Shown: positions 42,119 through 51,574 of the stretch, piece after piece
Numbering within the stretch: the stretch's first letter is position 1
Layout of the letters: every line of letters begins with the position of its first letter
NCBI RefSeq assembly: GCF_013114545.1
Contig: NZ_VTXI01000027.1
Coordinates: 1-56,136 of the forward strand
Reading direction: 5' to 3'
Origin: Vibrio sp. RE86
Lineage (GTDB): Bacteria; Pseudomonadota; Gammaproteobacteria; Enterobacterales; Vibrionaceae
Length of the DNA: 56,136 nt
Translations under genes and position numbers: made by a program
The notes under the pieces: generated by a model
Database searches by the model: none
The model's input: the letters and a program-made list of their open reading frames with translations, nothing else
Told to the model about the DNA's origin: nothing

Positions 42119-42739
42119 ATGAAGCCGTTAACGCCCCGCCAACAACAAGTTTTCGACCTGATCAAAAATAAAATTGATCATACTGGTATGCCGCCAACTC
42201 GTGCAGAAATTGCTCGTGAACTCGGCTTCCGTTCAGCTAATGCTGCTGAAGAACATTTAAAAGCGCTTGCTCGTAAAGAAGCGATCGAGATTATTCCTGG
42301 TGCCTCTCGTGGTATCCGTATCTTGCTAGAAGATGCTGCGAATGATGAAGAAGGCCTTCCACTGATTGGTCAAGTAGCTGCTGGTGAACCGATCTTGGCT
42401 CAAGAGCATGTAGAGACGCATTACCAAGTTGACCCGGGTATGTTCAAGCCTCAAGCGGACTTCTTGCTGCGTGTTAATGGCGAGAGTATGAAAGACATCG
42501 GTATCATGGATGGCGACCTTTTGGCGGTACACAAAACTCAAGACGTTCGTGACGGCCAAGTCGTTGTGGCACGTGTTGATGAAGATGTGACGGTTAAGCG
42601 TTTGGAGCGTAAAGGCTCGACGGTGTTACTGCATGCTGAAAACGAAGAGTTTGCGCCAATTAAGGTTGATTTGACCAGTCAGCACCTATCGATTGAAGGT
42701 CTTGCTGTCGGTATCATCCGTAATACGGACTGGATGTAA
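42119..42739 (+). CDS. lexA: LexA repressor of the SOS response
   Basis: A 206-residue repressor-protease. It has the winged helix (1-70, PPTRAEIARELGFRSANAAEEHLKAL), the autocleavage bond A88-G89 in QVAAGEP, and the catalytic dyad S123 (GESMKDIG) and K160 (VTVKRL). RecA-stimulated self-cleavage releases SOS genes. Ribosome site AGGTGA. Confidence 0.98.
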   Translation: MKPLTPRQQQVFDLIKNKIDHTGMPPTRAEIARELGFRSANAAEEHLKALARKEAIEIIPGASRGIRILLEDAANDEEGLPLIGQVAAGEPILAQEHVETHYQVDPGMFKPQADFLLRVNGESMKDIGIMDGDLLAVHKTQDVRDGQVVVARVDEDVTVKRLERKGSTVLLHAENEEFAPIKVDLTSQHLSIEGLAVGIIRNTDWM

Positions 42740-42776
42740 TCTCTCTACTTGAGATTTATTCTCACTTATTGATTTT

Positions 42777-42795
42777 GTAAGTGATATTCATTATC
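42777..42795 (+). promoter_or_regulatory. Candidate Fur box upstream of the methyltransferase-dinF pair
   Basis: The 19 bases match the classic GATAATGATAATCATTATC consensus at 15 positions, with the right half TTCATTATC intact except one base. It lies 33 bases before the likely ATG at 42828. It suggests iron-dependent repression of the next gene(s). Confidence 0.6.
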
Positions 42796-42827
42796 ATCTT
42801 CTTTCTGGCTACGGAAGGAAGATGACA

Positions 42828-43640
42828 ATGGCCACCAAACAGACATCAGCAAAACATCGCTATCAAATCCCTACTAATCTGTTGCAACCATTATGGCTTC
42901 GTAGTCGAGAAAGCCTAGTAGACGACGGACTTGTCTATGATCCTATTGCGGCGCGTGCCTGCCAACAGTGTCAACTCGCTCCAGAATGTTTTTCTGGGGA
43001 TATCGATCAAAAACAACTGCTTCATGCCACCCTCACTCAACTGTGTGACCAACAAGTGTCTGCATTTATCAAGCGCAACCCTGATGGTTGGATAGTGAAT
43101 GTTGGTGCTGGCCTCGATACCCGCTTCTATCGCGTAGACAATGGTCGTTGCCACTGGCTAGAACTCGATATCACTGAAAACCTTCTGTGGCGCCAGAAAC
43201 TGTTCCATAACAGTGAGCGTTATCACCATGTTTGTGGCAGCGTCGATGATCTTAGTTGGTTAGAGTTGTTACCTATCCCTGAAAAAGCCCCAGTAATGAT
43301 TGTATGTGAACACGCATTGCTAGATTGCACCCAGCAACAAGTCGCTAAATTTATCCAAGCTTTGGGCTGTCATTTTGATAGTGCAAGAGCTTGTGTGGTA
43401 CTAGCGGGGGATCTAAGTGCCTCTAAACTTGGGCAAAAAATGGGGTCGGGTGAGTATGGCCACGGTTATGCCGCACCGGGTGATAGCATGCTTGGTTACT
43501 TACCTTGGGCGCGCTGGGCAAAAACTTATCATCCCCTTGAGCAAAATTGTGGACGTTGGAAAATGTGGCAACGTTGGCTCACCAAAATTAACTTCCTCAA
43601 ACAGCGTTTAACACCAGTAGTAGTTCAGCTTCGCTGGTGA
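42828..43640 (+). CDS. Leucine-carboxyl-methyltransferase-like SAM enzyme with a Cys cluster
   Basis: A 270-residue class I methyltransferase of the LCMT/PPM1 family. It has IVNVGAGLDTRFYRVDNGRCHWLELDI as the SAM motif and CEHALLDCTQQQV further on. An N-terminal insertion RACQQCQLAPEC puts three cysteines close together, possibly a metal site. The target is unknown. The ATG at 42828 is preferred because GGAAGGAAG is 6 bases away; the ATG at 42822 is too close. A Fur-box-like site precedes it. The gene separates lexA from dinF, which are adjacent in E. coli. Confidence 0.8.
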   Translation: MATKQTSAKHRYQIPTNLLQPLWLRSRESLVDDGLVYDPIAARACQQCQLAPECFSGDIDQKQLLHATLTQLCDQQVSAFIKRNPDGWIVNVGAGLDTRFYRVDNGRCHWLELDITENLLWRQKLFHNSERYHHVCGSVDDLSWLELLPIPEKAPVMIVCEHALLDCTQQQVAKFIQALGCHFDSARACVVLAGDLSASKLGQKMGSGEYGHGYAAPGDSMLGYLPWARWAKTYHPLEQNCGRWKMWQRWLTKINFLKQRLTPVVVQLRW

Positions 43641-43681
43641 TCTCTGTACACTTGTCACTCAACTTTTCACTGAGTGACAAC

Positions 43682-45019
43682 GTGCAGATAATCCAAACTC
43701 TTTCCAATCGCGATATGCACAAGCAAGTCCTGCTGCTCGCGATCCCTATGGTCCTTTCTAATATCACTGTCCCTTTGCTTGGATTGGTGGATGCTGCCGT
43801 TATTGGTCACTTAGATCATGCTTGGTATTTGGGTGGTGTTGCGCTTGGCAGTACGATGATCAGCGTGACATTTTGGCTGCTTGGCTTTTTACGTATGTCG
43901 ACGACAGGATTAGCGGCTCAAGCTTATGGGGCACAAGGCAAGCACCAACTAGGATTAGTGTTTACCCAAGGTATGGCGATGGCATTTGGCTTTGCAGCCT
44001 TGTTTTTGCTATTCCATTCGTTTATCGCTGATTGGGTATTTAGTTTTAGTGACGCCAGTGAACAAGTCAAACATTACGGGCAGCAGTATTTCTCAATCCG
44101 TGCTTGGAGTGCACCAGCTGCACTTGCTAACTTCGTTTTACTTGGTTGGCTGCTTGGTACCCAAAATGCCAAGGCTCCGATGTGGATGGTCATCATCGCC
44201 AATGTCACCAATATCGCCTTAGATGTCTTGTTTGTCATAGGTTTTGGCTGGAAAGTCGAAGGTGCGGCTCTCGCTTCTGTTATTGCTGACTATACAGGGA
44301 TGAGCTTCGGTCTGTGGTGTGTATGGCGTAAGTGGAGCCAAGAAAATCTACCGCCGTTAATCGGTTTAATTAAAGACACCACCAATGGACTGAGTCGATT
44401 CGTCAAACTTAATCGTGACATCTTCCTACGCTCTTTATGTTTGCAGGCGACATTTACTTTCATGACGTTTCAAGGTGCCAGTTTTGGCGATGAAATCGTG
44501 GCAGCTAATGCGGTGTTGATGAGCTTTTTGATGATGATTTCCTACGGTATGGACGGCTTTGCTTATGCAATGGAGGCGATGGTGGGGAAAGCTATAGGCG
44601 CTAAAGATAGAGCGCAGCTTAACCAATCTCTGATCGGTACCTTCTTTTGGAGCCTTGTTATTTGCTTGGGATTGACCTTCATTTTTAGTTTGTTGGGATC
44701 AAGCCTGATCAGTTTGATCACTGATATAGAGCGAGTTCATTCCATCGCCTTAGAGTATTTACCGTGGTTGGTCGCTATGCCATTGGTTTCGATGTGGTGC
44801 TTTTTGTTGGATGGTATTTTTATCGGAGCGACAAAAGGCAAGGAGATGCGAAACAGCATGTTCGTATCCACCTGTGCTTTCTTTGCTTTCTTCTATCTAG
44901 CAAGTAGCTGGGGCAATCATGCGCTTTGGTTTGCCATGTTGGGCTTTATGGGAATGCGAGGAGCGACGCTAGCGATTATATTATTCAGCCAATGGAGAAG
45001 AGATGCGTTTCTCTCTTAG
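43682..45019 (+). CDS. dinF: MATE-family efflux transporter DinF
   Basis: A 445-residue protein with 12 membrane segments, matching E. coli DinF: LAIPMVLSNITVPLLGLVDAAVIGHL and FLRMSTTGLAAQAYGA at the start. MATE proteins export cationic compounds using H+ or Na+. GTG at 43682 gives an N-terminus like E. coli DinF; a GTG at 43637, overlapping the upstream stop (GTGA), and an ATG at 43715 are alternatives. Co-transcription with the methyltransferase is likely. No separate SOS box was seen in front of it. Confidence 0.9.
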   Translation: MQIIQTLSNRDMHKQVLLLAIPMVLSNITVPLLGLVDAAVIGHLDHAWYLGGVALGSTMISVTFWLLGFLRMSTTGLAAQAYGAQGKHQLGLVFTQGMAMAFGFAALFLLFHSFIADWVFSFSDASEQVKHYGQQYFSIRAWSAPAALANFVLLGWLLGTQNAKAPMWMVIIANVTNIALDVLFVIGFGWKVEGAALASVIADYTGMSFGLWCVWRKWSQENLPPLIGLIKDTTNGLSRFVKLNRDIFLRSLCLQATFTFMTFQGASFGDEIVAANAVLMSFLMMISYGMDGFAYAMEAMVGKAIGAKDRAQLNQSLIGTFFWSLVICLGLTFIFSLLGSSLISLITDIERVHSIALEYLPWLVAMPLVSMWCFLLDGIFIGATKGKEMRNSMFVSTCAFFAFFYLASSWGNHALWFAMLGFMGMRGATLAIILFSQWRRDAFLS

Positions 45020-45036
45020 TAGGGTGAAGCAGTCGT

Positions 45037-45067
45037 AAAAGCCGAATCATCGTGATTCGGCTTTTTT
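45037..45067 (+). terminator. Terminator after dinF
   Basis: Stem AAAAGCCGAATCA / TGATTCGGCTTTTTT. Confidence 0.9.
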
Positions 45068-45237
45068 GTCGGTGATATTGATTATTACAAATGAGTAAAA
45101 ATGATTTTCAAATTACTGGGATTATCATTATTTGGAAAATATCTAAAATAGCCACCAACAAAACGACGCAGCGGCATGAGAAATCCTCAGCTACGCTTAT
45201 GACGTCACTCCCTACACTGAGAATTAAGGAAATATCC

Positions 45238-46386
45238 ATGACTCTTGAACTCAAGCCAGGTCAAACACATATTCAATCTAAAGCGATGGTTGCATGGGCT
45301 GCGGGCGAACCACTGAAGCGTGAAACTGTTGATGTTGAACTGCCAAAAGCTGGCGAAGTATTAGTACGTATTGTTGCGACCGGTGTTTGTCACACTGACG
45401 CGTTCACGCTATCTGGTGATGATCCAGAGGGCATCTTCCCATCAATCCTAGGCCATGAAGGTGGCGGCATTGTTGAAATGGTTGGTGAAGGCGTAACAAG
45501 CGTTGAAGTTGGCGACCACGTTATTCCACTTTACACAGCAGAGTGTGGCGAATGTAAGTTCTGTAAGTCAGGTAAAACCAACCTTTGTCAGGCCGTTCGT
45601 GAAACTCAGGGTAAGGGTCTAATGCCAGATGGCACAAGCCGCTTCTCTATCAACGGTGAGCCAATTTATCACTACATGGGCTGTTCGACTTTCTCTGAGT
45701 ACACGGTTCTTCCAGAAATCTCACTAGCGAAAGTAAGCAAAGAAGCGCCACTTGAAGAAGTCTGTCTGCTTGGTTGTGGTGTAACAACGGGGATGGGCGC
45801 GGTTCTTAACACAGCGAAAGTTGAAAAAGGCGATACTGTTGCGGTATTTGGCCTAGGTGGGATCGGTCTATCTGCAATCATCGGCGCTCGTATGGCTGGT
45901 GCAAGCCGCATCATCGGCGTTGATATCAATGAGAGCAAATTTGACCTAGCAAAACAGCTTGGTGCGACTGATGTTATCAATCCTCAAAAATTCGATAAGC
46001 CAATCCAAGACGTTATCGTTGAGATGACAGACGGTGGTGTTGACTACTCATTCGAATGTATCGGTAACGTAAACGTGATGCGTCAAGCACTTGAGTGTTG
46101 TCACAAAGGTTGGGGTGAATCAGTCATCATCGGTGTAGCGGGTGCAGGTCAAGAGATCTCAACTCGTCCATTCCAACTAGTAACAGGTCGTGTATGGCGT
46201 GGCAGCGCTTTCGGTGGCGTTAAAGGCCGCTCTGAACTGCCAGAAATCGTAAACCGTTACATGGCAGGTGAGTTTGGTCTTCAGGAGTTCATCACTCATA
46301 CAATGAGCCTTGATGAAGTAAACGATGCATTCGACCTAATGCACAAAGGTGAATCTATCCGTACTGTTCTACACATGGACAGATAA
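45238..46386 (+). CDS. frmA: S-(hydroxymethyl)glutathione dehydrogenase (class III alcohol dehydrogenase)
   Basis: A 382-residue zinc enzyme that oxidises S-hydroxymethylglutathione to S-formylglutathione. Catalytic zinc ligands are in TGVCHTDAF and GHEGGG; structural zinc is held by CGECKFCKSGKTNLC. NAD fold: GLGGIGLSAIIGARMAG. The ATG at 45238 follows AAGGAAAT; a longer in-frame extension upstream is not family-like. No FrmR-type repressor gene is adjacent. Confidence 0.96.
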   Translation: MTLELKPGQTHIQSKAMVAWAAGEPLKRETVDVELPKAGEVLVRIVATGVCHTDAFTLSGDDPEGIFPSILGHEGGGIVEMVGEGVTSVEVGDHVIPLYTAECGECKFCKSGKTNLCQAVRETQGKGLMPDGTSRFSINGEPIYHYMGCSTFSEYTVLPEISLAKVSKEAPLEEVCLLGCGVTTGMGAVLNTAKVEKGDTVAVFGLGGIGLSAIIGARMAGASRIIGVDINESKFDLAKQLGATDVINPQKFDKPIQDVIVEMTDGGVDYSFECIGNVNVMRQALECCHKGWGESVIIGVAGAGQEISTRPFQLVTGRVWRGSAFGGVKGRSELPEIVNRYMAGEFGLQEFITHTMSLDEVNDAFDLMHKGESIRTVLHMDR

Positions 46387-46445
46387 TCACCTGAGTCTTT
46401 GGACAGCCTTTACCAGAGACTAGTGTCTACTTTGCAGAATCTTGT

Positions 46446-46473
46446 TCACCACCTTTCGCCCGGGAGGTGGTGA
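46446..46473 (+). other. Hairpin between frmA and fghA
   Basis: TCACCACCT / AGGTGGTGA with a 10-base loop and no T run. It could be a processing or stability element in the frmA-fghA transcript. Confidence 0.4.
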
Positions 46474-46561
46474 TATTCATTTTGTTTAGAGTAAGGCTCT
46501 CGCCGTGCTTTAACCAAAGTGAATGTTTTGTATTTAACCGTCAGCCTTATGGAGCACTATC

Positions 46562-47401
46562 ATGACTATCGAAAATATTAGCCAAGCCAAGGTTGCTGGT
46601 GGTTGGCATAAGCAATATAGCCACGACTCTTCAACACTTAACTGCAACATGCGCTTTGCTATTTTCTTGCCGCCGAATGCTTCCAAAGCTAATCCAGCGC
46701 CTGTGCTCTACTGGCTATCGGGCTTAACCTGCACAGATGAAAACTTCATGCAAAAAGCGGGCGCCTTTCGCCGAGCCGCTGAACTGGGCATTGCGATTGT
46801 CGCGCCAGATACCAGCCCACGCGGTGAAAATGTCGCTGATGATGAAAGTTACGATCTTGGCCAAGGTGCTGGTTTTTACCTAAATGCGACGCAAGAACCT
46901 TGGTCACGTCACTATCATATGTATGACTACGTGACAGAAGAGCTGCCTGCGCTTATCGAAGCTAATTTCCCTGTATCAAGCATTAAGTCTATCTCTGGTC
47001 ATAGCATGGGCGGTCATGGAGCCTTAACGATTGGCCTTAAGAATGCTCAGCATTTCCGTTCAATTTCAGCATTCAGTCCGATCAGCAACCCAATGCAATG
47101 TCCTTGGGGGCAAAAAGCATTTAACGCTTACTTGGGTAATGATTTTGAAACGTGGAAGCAGTACGACGCGAGTGAACTGCTTAAACAAGCACAAGCGAAG
47201 CTGCCTATTTTGGTTGACCAAGGTGATGCTGATGGCTTCTTAGTCGAGCAACTGAAACCAGAAATGCTACAAGCAGCTGCCAAAGAGCATGATTCAGATG
47301 TTGAAATCCGTATTCAACCTGGCTACGACCACAGCTACTACTTCATCTCAAGCTTTATCAATGATCACTTAGACTTTCATGCGGCTTACTTGAATCAGTA
47401 A
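46562..47401 (+). CDS. fghA: S-formylglutathione hydrolase
   Basis: A 279-residue serine hydrolase (esterase D family) that completes formaldehyde detoxification, splitting S-formylglutathione into formate and glutathione. It has the nucleophile elbow GHSMGGHGAL (Ser near 148), Asp in DQGDADGF and His in GYDHSYYF. LSGLTCTDENF near the N-terminus is typical. It follows frmA after 175 bases. Confidence 0.96.
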   Translation: MTIENISQAKVAGGWHKQYSHDSSTLNCNMRFAIFLPPNASKANPAPVLYWLSGLTCTDENFMQKAGAFRRAAELGIAIVAPDTSPRGENVADDESYDLGQGAGFYLNATQEPWSRHYHMYDYVTEELPALIEANFPVSSIKSISGHSMGGHGALTIGLKNAQHFRSISAFSPISNPMQCPWGQKAFNAYLGNDFETWKQYDASELLKQAQAKLPILVDQGDADGFLVEQLKPEMLQAAAKEHDSDVEIRIQPGYDHSYYFISSFINDHLDFHAAYLNQ

Positions 47402-47419
47402 AGCTGTACGTTAAACAAT

Positions 47420-47457
47420 AAAAAGCCGCGCCTCTATCGAGCAGCGCGGCTTTTTTC
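47420..47457. terminator. Bidirectional terminator between fghA and sthA
   Basis: Stem AAAAAGCCGCGC / GCGCGGCTTTTTT between convergent genes. Confidence 0.88.
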
Positions 47458-47470
47458 ATTCTAGGAAAGC

Positions 47471-48871
47471 TTAAAACAGACGGTTTAGGCCGTTTAATGC
47501 AGCCACACGGTAAGCTTCCGCCATAGTTGGGTAGTTGAAAGTGGTGTTAACGAAATACTCGATGGTATTCGCTTCACCTTTTTGCTCCATGATCGCCTGA
47601 CCGATGTGAATGATTTCCGCTGCACGTTCACCGAAGCAGTGTATACCGAGAATTTCTTTGGTCTCACGGTGGAAGAGAATCTTCAAGCTGCCGATATCTT
47701 TGCCTGCAATTTGTGCACGAGCAAGATGTTTAAATGAAGAGCGACCTACCTCATATGGGACTTTAGCTGCCGTAAGCTCTTGTTCGGTTTTACCCACAGA
47801 ACTGATTTCTGGAATGGTGTAGATGCCCGTCGGAATGTCTTCGATTAGGTTGCCTTCGGCTTGACCTTTGTTAATCGCTTGAGCAACAAAGCGGCCTTGG
47901 TCATAGGCGGCACTTGCAAGGCTAGGGTAGCCAATCACATCACCAACAGCGTAAACATGCTCAACTTCCGTCTGGTAGTTACCATCCACTTTTAGCTGAC
48001 CGCGAGAATCGGCTTCAAGACCAACCGCTGATAGATTCAATTTATCTGTGTTACCAGTTCGGCCATTAGCATAAAGAATACAGTCAGCGCGCATCTTCTT
48101 ACCTGACTCTAGGTGAACAATGACCCCATCTTCAGTACCTTCAATCTTCTCAAACGTTTCATCATTACGAATCACGACACCACTGTTCCAGAAGTGGTAA
48201 GAGAGAGCATCAGAAACTTCGTTATCGAGGAAAGCGAGCAAGCGATCACGAGTATTAATAAGATCGGTTTTAACTCCAAGACCGCGGAAGATAGAAGCGT
48301 ACTCACAACCAATCACACCTGCACCATAGATGATGATATGACGAGGGTCGTGTTTCAGGTTCAAAATAGAGTCACTGTCATAGATACGCTCGTGCGTGAA
48401 GTCGACACCTTCTGGTTGGTATGGGCGAGAGCCTGTCGCAATCACGAAACGGTCGGCACTGTACATTTCTTCGGTACCATCACTTTGCATGACAGCGATT
48501 GTGTACTTATCGATAAAACGCGCTGTACCAAAGATCAGGGAACACTGGTTGCGATCATAAAAGCCTTGGCGCAGGCGAGTTTGCTTATCAATGACTGACT
48601 TAGCATGGCCAAGGATATTAGAAAAGGTGGAATGTAGACTAGTGTTGTTATGGCAGAAGAGTGGGTTGTTGTTGAATTCAATGATTCGGCTGACGGCATG
48701 GCGGAGTGCTTTAGATGGGATAGTTCCCCAGTGCGTACAACCTCCTCCGACACTACTCTCTTTCTCCACAATGGCGACATTTAGCCCTGCTTTGGTTAAT
48801 CCCATCGCTGCCCCTTCACCGCCAGGGCCACTACCAATCACGATGACATCAAAGTGGTTACTCTCCACCAT
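47471..48871 (-). CDS. sthA: Soluble pyridine nucleotide transhydrogenase
   Basis: A 466-residue flavoprotein that balances NADPH and NADH. It has the FAD-binding IGSGPGGEGAAMGL, the GGGCTHWGTIPSKAL region (one Cys where disulfide reductases have two, as expected for SthA), the NAD-binding GAGVIGCEYASIFRGLG, and the C-terminal dimer interface FNYPTMAEAYRVAALNGLNRLF. The ATG at 48871 follows AAGGAAG. Divergent from fabR, as in E. coli. Confidence 0.97.
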   Translation of the reverse strand: MVESNHFDVIVIGSGPGGEGAAMGLTKAGLNVAIVEKESSVGGGCTHWGTIPSKALRHAVSRIIEFNNNPLFCHNNTSLHSTFSNILGHAKSVIDKQTRLRQGFYDRNQCSLIFGTARFIDKYTIAVMQSDGTEEMYSADRFVIATGSRPYQPEGVDFTHERIYDSDSILNLKHDPRHIIIYGAGVIGCEYASIFRGLGVKTDLINTRDRLLAFLDNEVSDALSYHFWNSGVVIRNDETFEKIEGTEDGVIVHLESGKKMRADCILYANGRTGNTDKLNLSAVGLEADSRGQLKVDGNYQTEVEHVYAVGDVIGYPSLASAAYDQGRFVAQAINKGQAEGNLIEDIPTGIYTIPEISSVGKTEQELTAAKVPYEVGRSSFKHLARAQIAGKDIGSLKILFHRETKEILGIHCFGERAAEIIHIGQAIMEQKGEANTIEYFVNTTFNYPTMAEAYRVAALNGLNRLF

Positions 48872-49158
48872 AGTTTCTTCCTTGTTATAGAGTATTAACA
48901 TTGCTTTAGCGAGATTTTAACCGATTCCATGGGTGCAGACACCCAAACCACCCCTAGAGAGTCGGTGGGATCACGTAGAATTACGCAAAAGCGTTAAATG
49001 GTATGTTGTATGTCTCTAATTGAGAGGTCAAAGATTGAAATCTCACTCTAACTCGGTTTAATTGCCACTCGATCGTCAAAGCGAGAGATTTAAGGTTATC
49101 TCCTTAGGTCAATCGTTGTATATTAAAGACAATCGCAGTACGAAATAGAAAAACAACT

Positions 49159-49800
49159 ATGAAATCCATGGGAATACGAGCACAGCAGAAAGAAAAAACC
49201 CGTCGTTCTTTGATTGACGCTGCGTTCAGCCAACTGAGTGCCGACCGAAGCTTCTCTAACTTGAGTTTACGAGAGGTCGCACGTGAAGCTGGTATTGCTC
49301 CTACTTCATTTTATCGTCATTTCAAAGATATGGATGAGCTAGGTTTGACCATGGTCGACGAAGGCGGCTTACTGCTACGTCAATTGATGCGCCAAGCAAG
49401 ACAACGAATTGTAAAAGAGGGCAGTGTTATTCGTACTTCGGTGGAAACCTTTATGGAGTTTATCGAGAGCAGCCCCAACGTGTTTCGTCTGTTATTGCGT
49501 GAGCGCTCGGGAACCTCTTTTGAGTTTCGAACTGCCGTTGCCCGTGAAATGCAGCATTTCGTTGCGGAAATGACCGAGTACTTGATCAGTACAGGAATGA
49601 CACGTGATGAGGCGTTTACTCAAGCCGAAGCGTCAGTCACATTAGTTTTTAGTTCTGGTGCAGAAGCACTGGACTTAGAAAGACCTGAGCGAGATGAACT
49701 CGCCGACCGTCTAATTATGCAATTGCGAATGATTGCCAAAGGGGCATTCTGGTATCGCAAAGAACGTGAACGTAACCGATTAAAAGGTGGGATAGATTAA
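49159..49800 (+). CDS. fabR: TetR-family repressor FabR of unsaturated fatty-acid synthesis
   Basis: A 213-residue regulator that represses fabA/fabB in response to acyl-thioester pools. The N-terminal HTH (GIRAQQKEKTRRSLIDAAFSQL through SLREVAREAGIAPTSFYRHFKDMDELGLTMVDEGG) is nearly identical to E. coli FabR. The start at 49159 or 49168 (MGIRAQQ) is uncertain. It overlaps yijD by one base (TAATG). Confidence 0.96.
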   Translation: MKSMGIRAQQKEKTRRSLIDAAFSQLSADRSFSNLSLREVAREAGIAPTSFYRHFKDMDELGLTMVDEGGLLLRQLMRQARQRIVKEGSVIRTSVETFMEFIESSPNVFRLLLRERSGTSFEFRTAVAREMQHFVAEMTEYLISTGMTRDEAFTQAEASVTLVFSSGAEALDLERPERDELADRLIMQLRMIAKGAFWYRKERERNRLKGGID

Positions 49801-50189
49801 TGTCGAATGAAACAAACCAAGTTAATCGTGGTTCTGAGAAAAAAACACTGGTACTTGCTTTGATTGCCGGTATGTGTGGTGACGCTGTGCTTTCATGGCT
49901 TACTATGAGTGAAGTGTCTTTCTCAATTTTTCCACTGATTGCTCTTGTCCTGTCAGTACAAGCTCTTTACCAAGAGTACCTAAACAACCCAGTATCTGAG
50001 GACATCCCATTGGTTGGCCTTGCTTGCTTCTTTGTAGGTGCGTTTGGTCACTCTGCTTTTGTTAAAGCTCAACACCCTGAAGCGGGTTCAAATATGTTAG
50101 CCATCTTTATCACGCTAGGCCTATTGTTATGGGTAGCGAAAAAGCTGGGCTTTCTGACACCAAAGACGGAAGCGAAAGCAGAATCATAA
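49800..50189 (+). CDS. yijD: DUF1422 membrane protein YijD
   Basis: A 129-residue protein with four membrane segments and short charged ends. It is translationally coupled to fabR, the conserved fabR-yijD pair. The function is unknown; the link to fabR hints at a membrane-lipid role. Confidence 0.9.
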   Translation: MSNETNQVNRGSEKKTLVLALIAGMCGDAVLSWLTMSEVSFSIFPLIALVLSVQALYQEYLNNPVSEDIPLVGLACFFVGAFGHSAFVKAQHPEAGSNMLAIFITLGLLLWVAKKLGFLTPKTEAKAES

Positions 50190-50211
50190 TTTGATTCCAT
50201 CGTCCAAATAC

Positions 50212-50239
50212 AAAAAACGAGCCACTTGGCTCGTTTTTT
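50212..50239. terminator. Bidirectional terminator between yijD and trmA
   Basis: Stem AAAAAACGAGCCA / TGGCTCGTTTTTT between convergent genes. Confidence 0.92.
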
Positions 50240-50254
50240 AATGCGTGTGATTTA

Positions 50255-51364
50255 TTAGGCTTTACGCTCTAGCAAAACACCGGCTTCCATATGGTGAGTA
50301 TAAGGGAATTGATCGAACAGCGCGAAGCGTGTCACTTTGTGAGTTTCGCACAAGATATCTAAGTTCTCTTTTAATGTCTCAGGATTACACGAGATGTACA
50401 TAATACGCTCGTAACCTTGCACCATCTTACAGGTGTCAATATCCATTCCTGAACGCGGTGGATCAACAAAAATCGTGTTGCAGTTGTAGCTCTTAAGATC
50501 CACGCCAGCATCTTGCAGGCGACGGAATTCACGCTTACCTTCGATGGCCTCAGTAAACTCTTCAGCAGACAGACGTAGGATCTGAACGTTATCAATGTTG
50601 TTCGCCGCAATATTGTATTGTGCTGACACAACCGATGGCTTTGCGAGCTCCGTTGCTAGTACTCGGTCAAAGTTTTGTGCCAGAGCAAGAGAGAAGTTAC
50701 CGTTACCACAGTAAAGCTCAAGTAAGTCACCCGTGCTCTCTTGAGTACAGTCAATAGCCCACTCAAGCATCTTAGTGGCCACTTTGCCGTTAGGTTGCGT
50801 AAAACTGTTTTCTACTTGCTGGTAGATGTATGGCTTACCGTTAACGTCTAACTTCTCAATCACGTAATCGCGATCCAGAACAATCTTCATCTTACGTGCG
50901 CGACCAATGATATTAAGGTTAAAACCTTCATCATTCAGGCTTTGCTTAAGTGCTTTTGCATTTTCAATCCACTCATCATCTAGCTGACGGTGATAAAGCA
51001 GAGATACTAGAATTTCACCACTTAGTGTCGATAGAAAATCAACTTGGAACAGTTTACGACGTAAAGAGTCGTTGTTTTTCATTGCGTCGATAAGCAGTGG
51101 CATCAAGTCGTTAATCAGGCGACTCGCTGCTGGGAACTGGTCAACGCGGTATTTCTCACGAGTCTCTTGATTGAACATGATGTAATACATGTCATCGCCT
51201 TCATGCCAAACACGGAACTCAGCACGCATGCGGTAGTGTTGCTCTGGAGACTCGAACACTTCTAACTCAGGTACATTGTAAGATGCGAACATCTCATTAA
51301 GACGATCAACCTTCTCGGTCAATTGTTCTTGGTAGCGTTGCGGGTTTACATCAAGAGTCGCCAT
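50255..51364 (-). CDS. trmA: tRNA (uracil-54 C5)-methyltransferase
   Basis: A 369-residue SAM enzyme making ribothymidine at tRNA position 54. It has ELYCGNGNFSLALA (SAM site), FVDPPRSGMD, the nucleophile Cys in YISCNPETL and a C-terminal catalytic Glu in HHMEAGVLL. Length matches E. coli TrmA (366). The ATG at 51364 follows AAAGGTAA; upstream in-frame codons are not conserved. Divergent from the btuB riboswitch region. Confidence 0.97.
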   Translation of the reverse strand: MATLDVNPQRYQEQLTEKVDRLNEMFASYNVPELEVFESPEQHYRMRAEFRVWHEGDDMYYIMFNQETREKYRVDQFPAASRLINDLMPLLIDAMKNNDSLRRKLFQVDFLSTLSGEILVSLLYHRQLDDEWIENAKALKQSLNDEGFNLNIIGRARKMKIVLDRDYVIEKLDVNGKPYIYQQVENSFTQPNGKVATKMLEWAIDCTQESTGDLLELYCGNGNFSLALAQNFDRVLATELAKPSVVSAQYNIAANNIDNVQILRLSAEEFTEAIEGKREFRRLQDAGVDLKSYNCNTIFVDPPRSGMDIDTCKMVQGYERIMYISCNPETLKENLDILCETHKVTRFALFDQFPYTHHMEAGVLLERKA

Positions 51365-51574
51365 GATTATTACCTTTGGTCTTGTACCTGTAGAAGGTGT
51401 ATTTAATTTAAGAGCGCAGATTTTATTCAATCTCAGCGCTATGTCCAGTCTTGACCGGATATGTGTTAAAGATAGTGTGTAAAGTAGCAATTGTGGACTC
51501 AATGAAATGCATCTAAATGATATAAATCCACAATATAGGCTAGACAAATTCACCATTGCTTAATACCATCATCG

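Noticed and set aside
45091..45237. 49-codon N-terminal extension of frmA
   Set aside because: The family starts at the ATG at 45238, which has a ribosome site; the extension is AT-rich and not enzyme-like.
48113..48598. 161-codon open frame on the plus strand inside sthA
   Set aside because: It is antisense to a clearly conserved gene, has no ribosome site and resembles no known protein.
51365..51556. 64-codon N-terminal extension of trmA
   Set aside because: TrmA length and N-terminus match the ATG at 51364, and the extension runs into the trmA promoter region.
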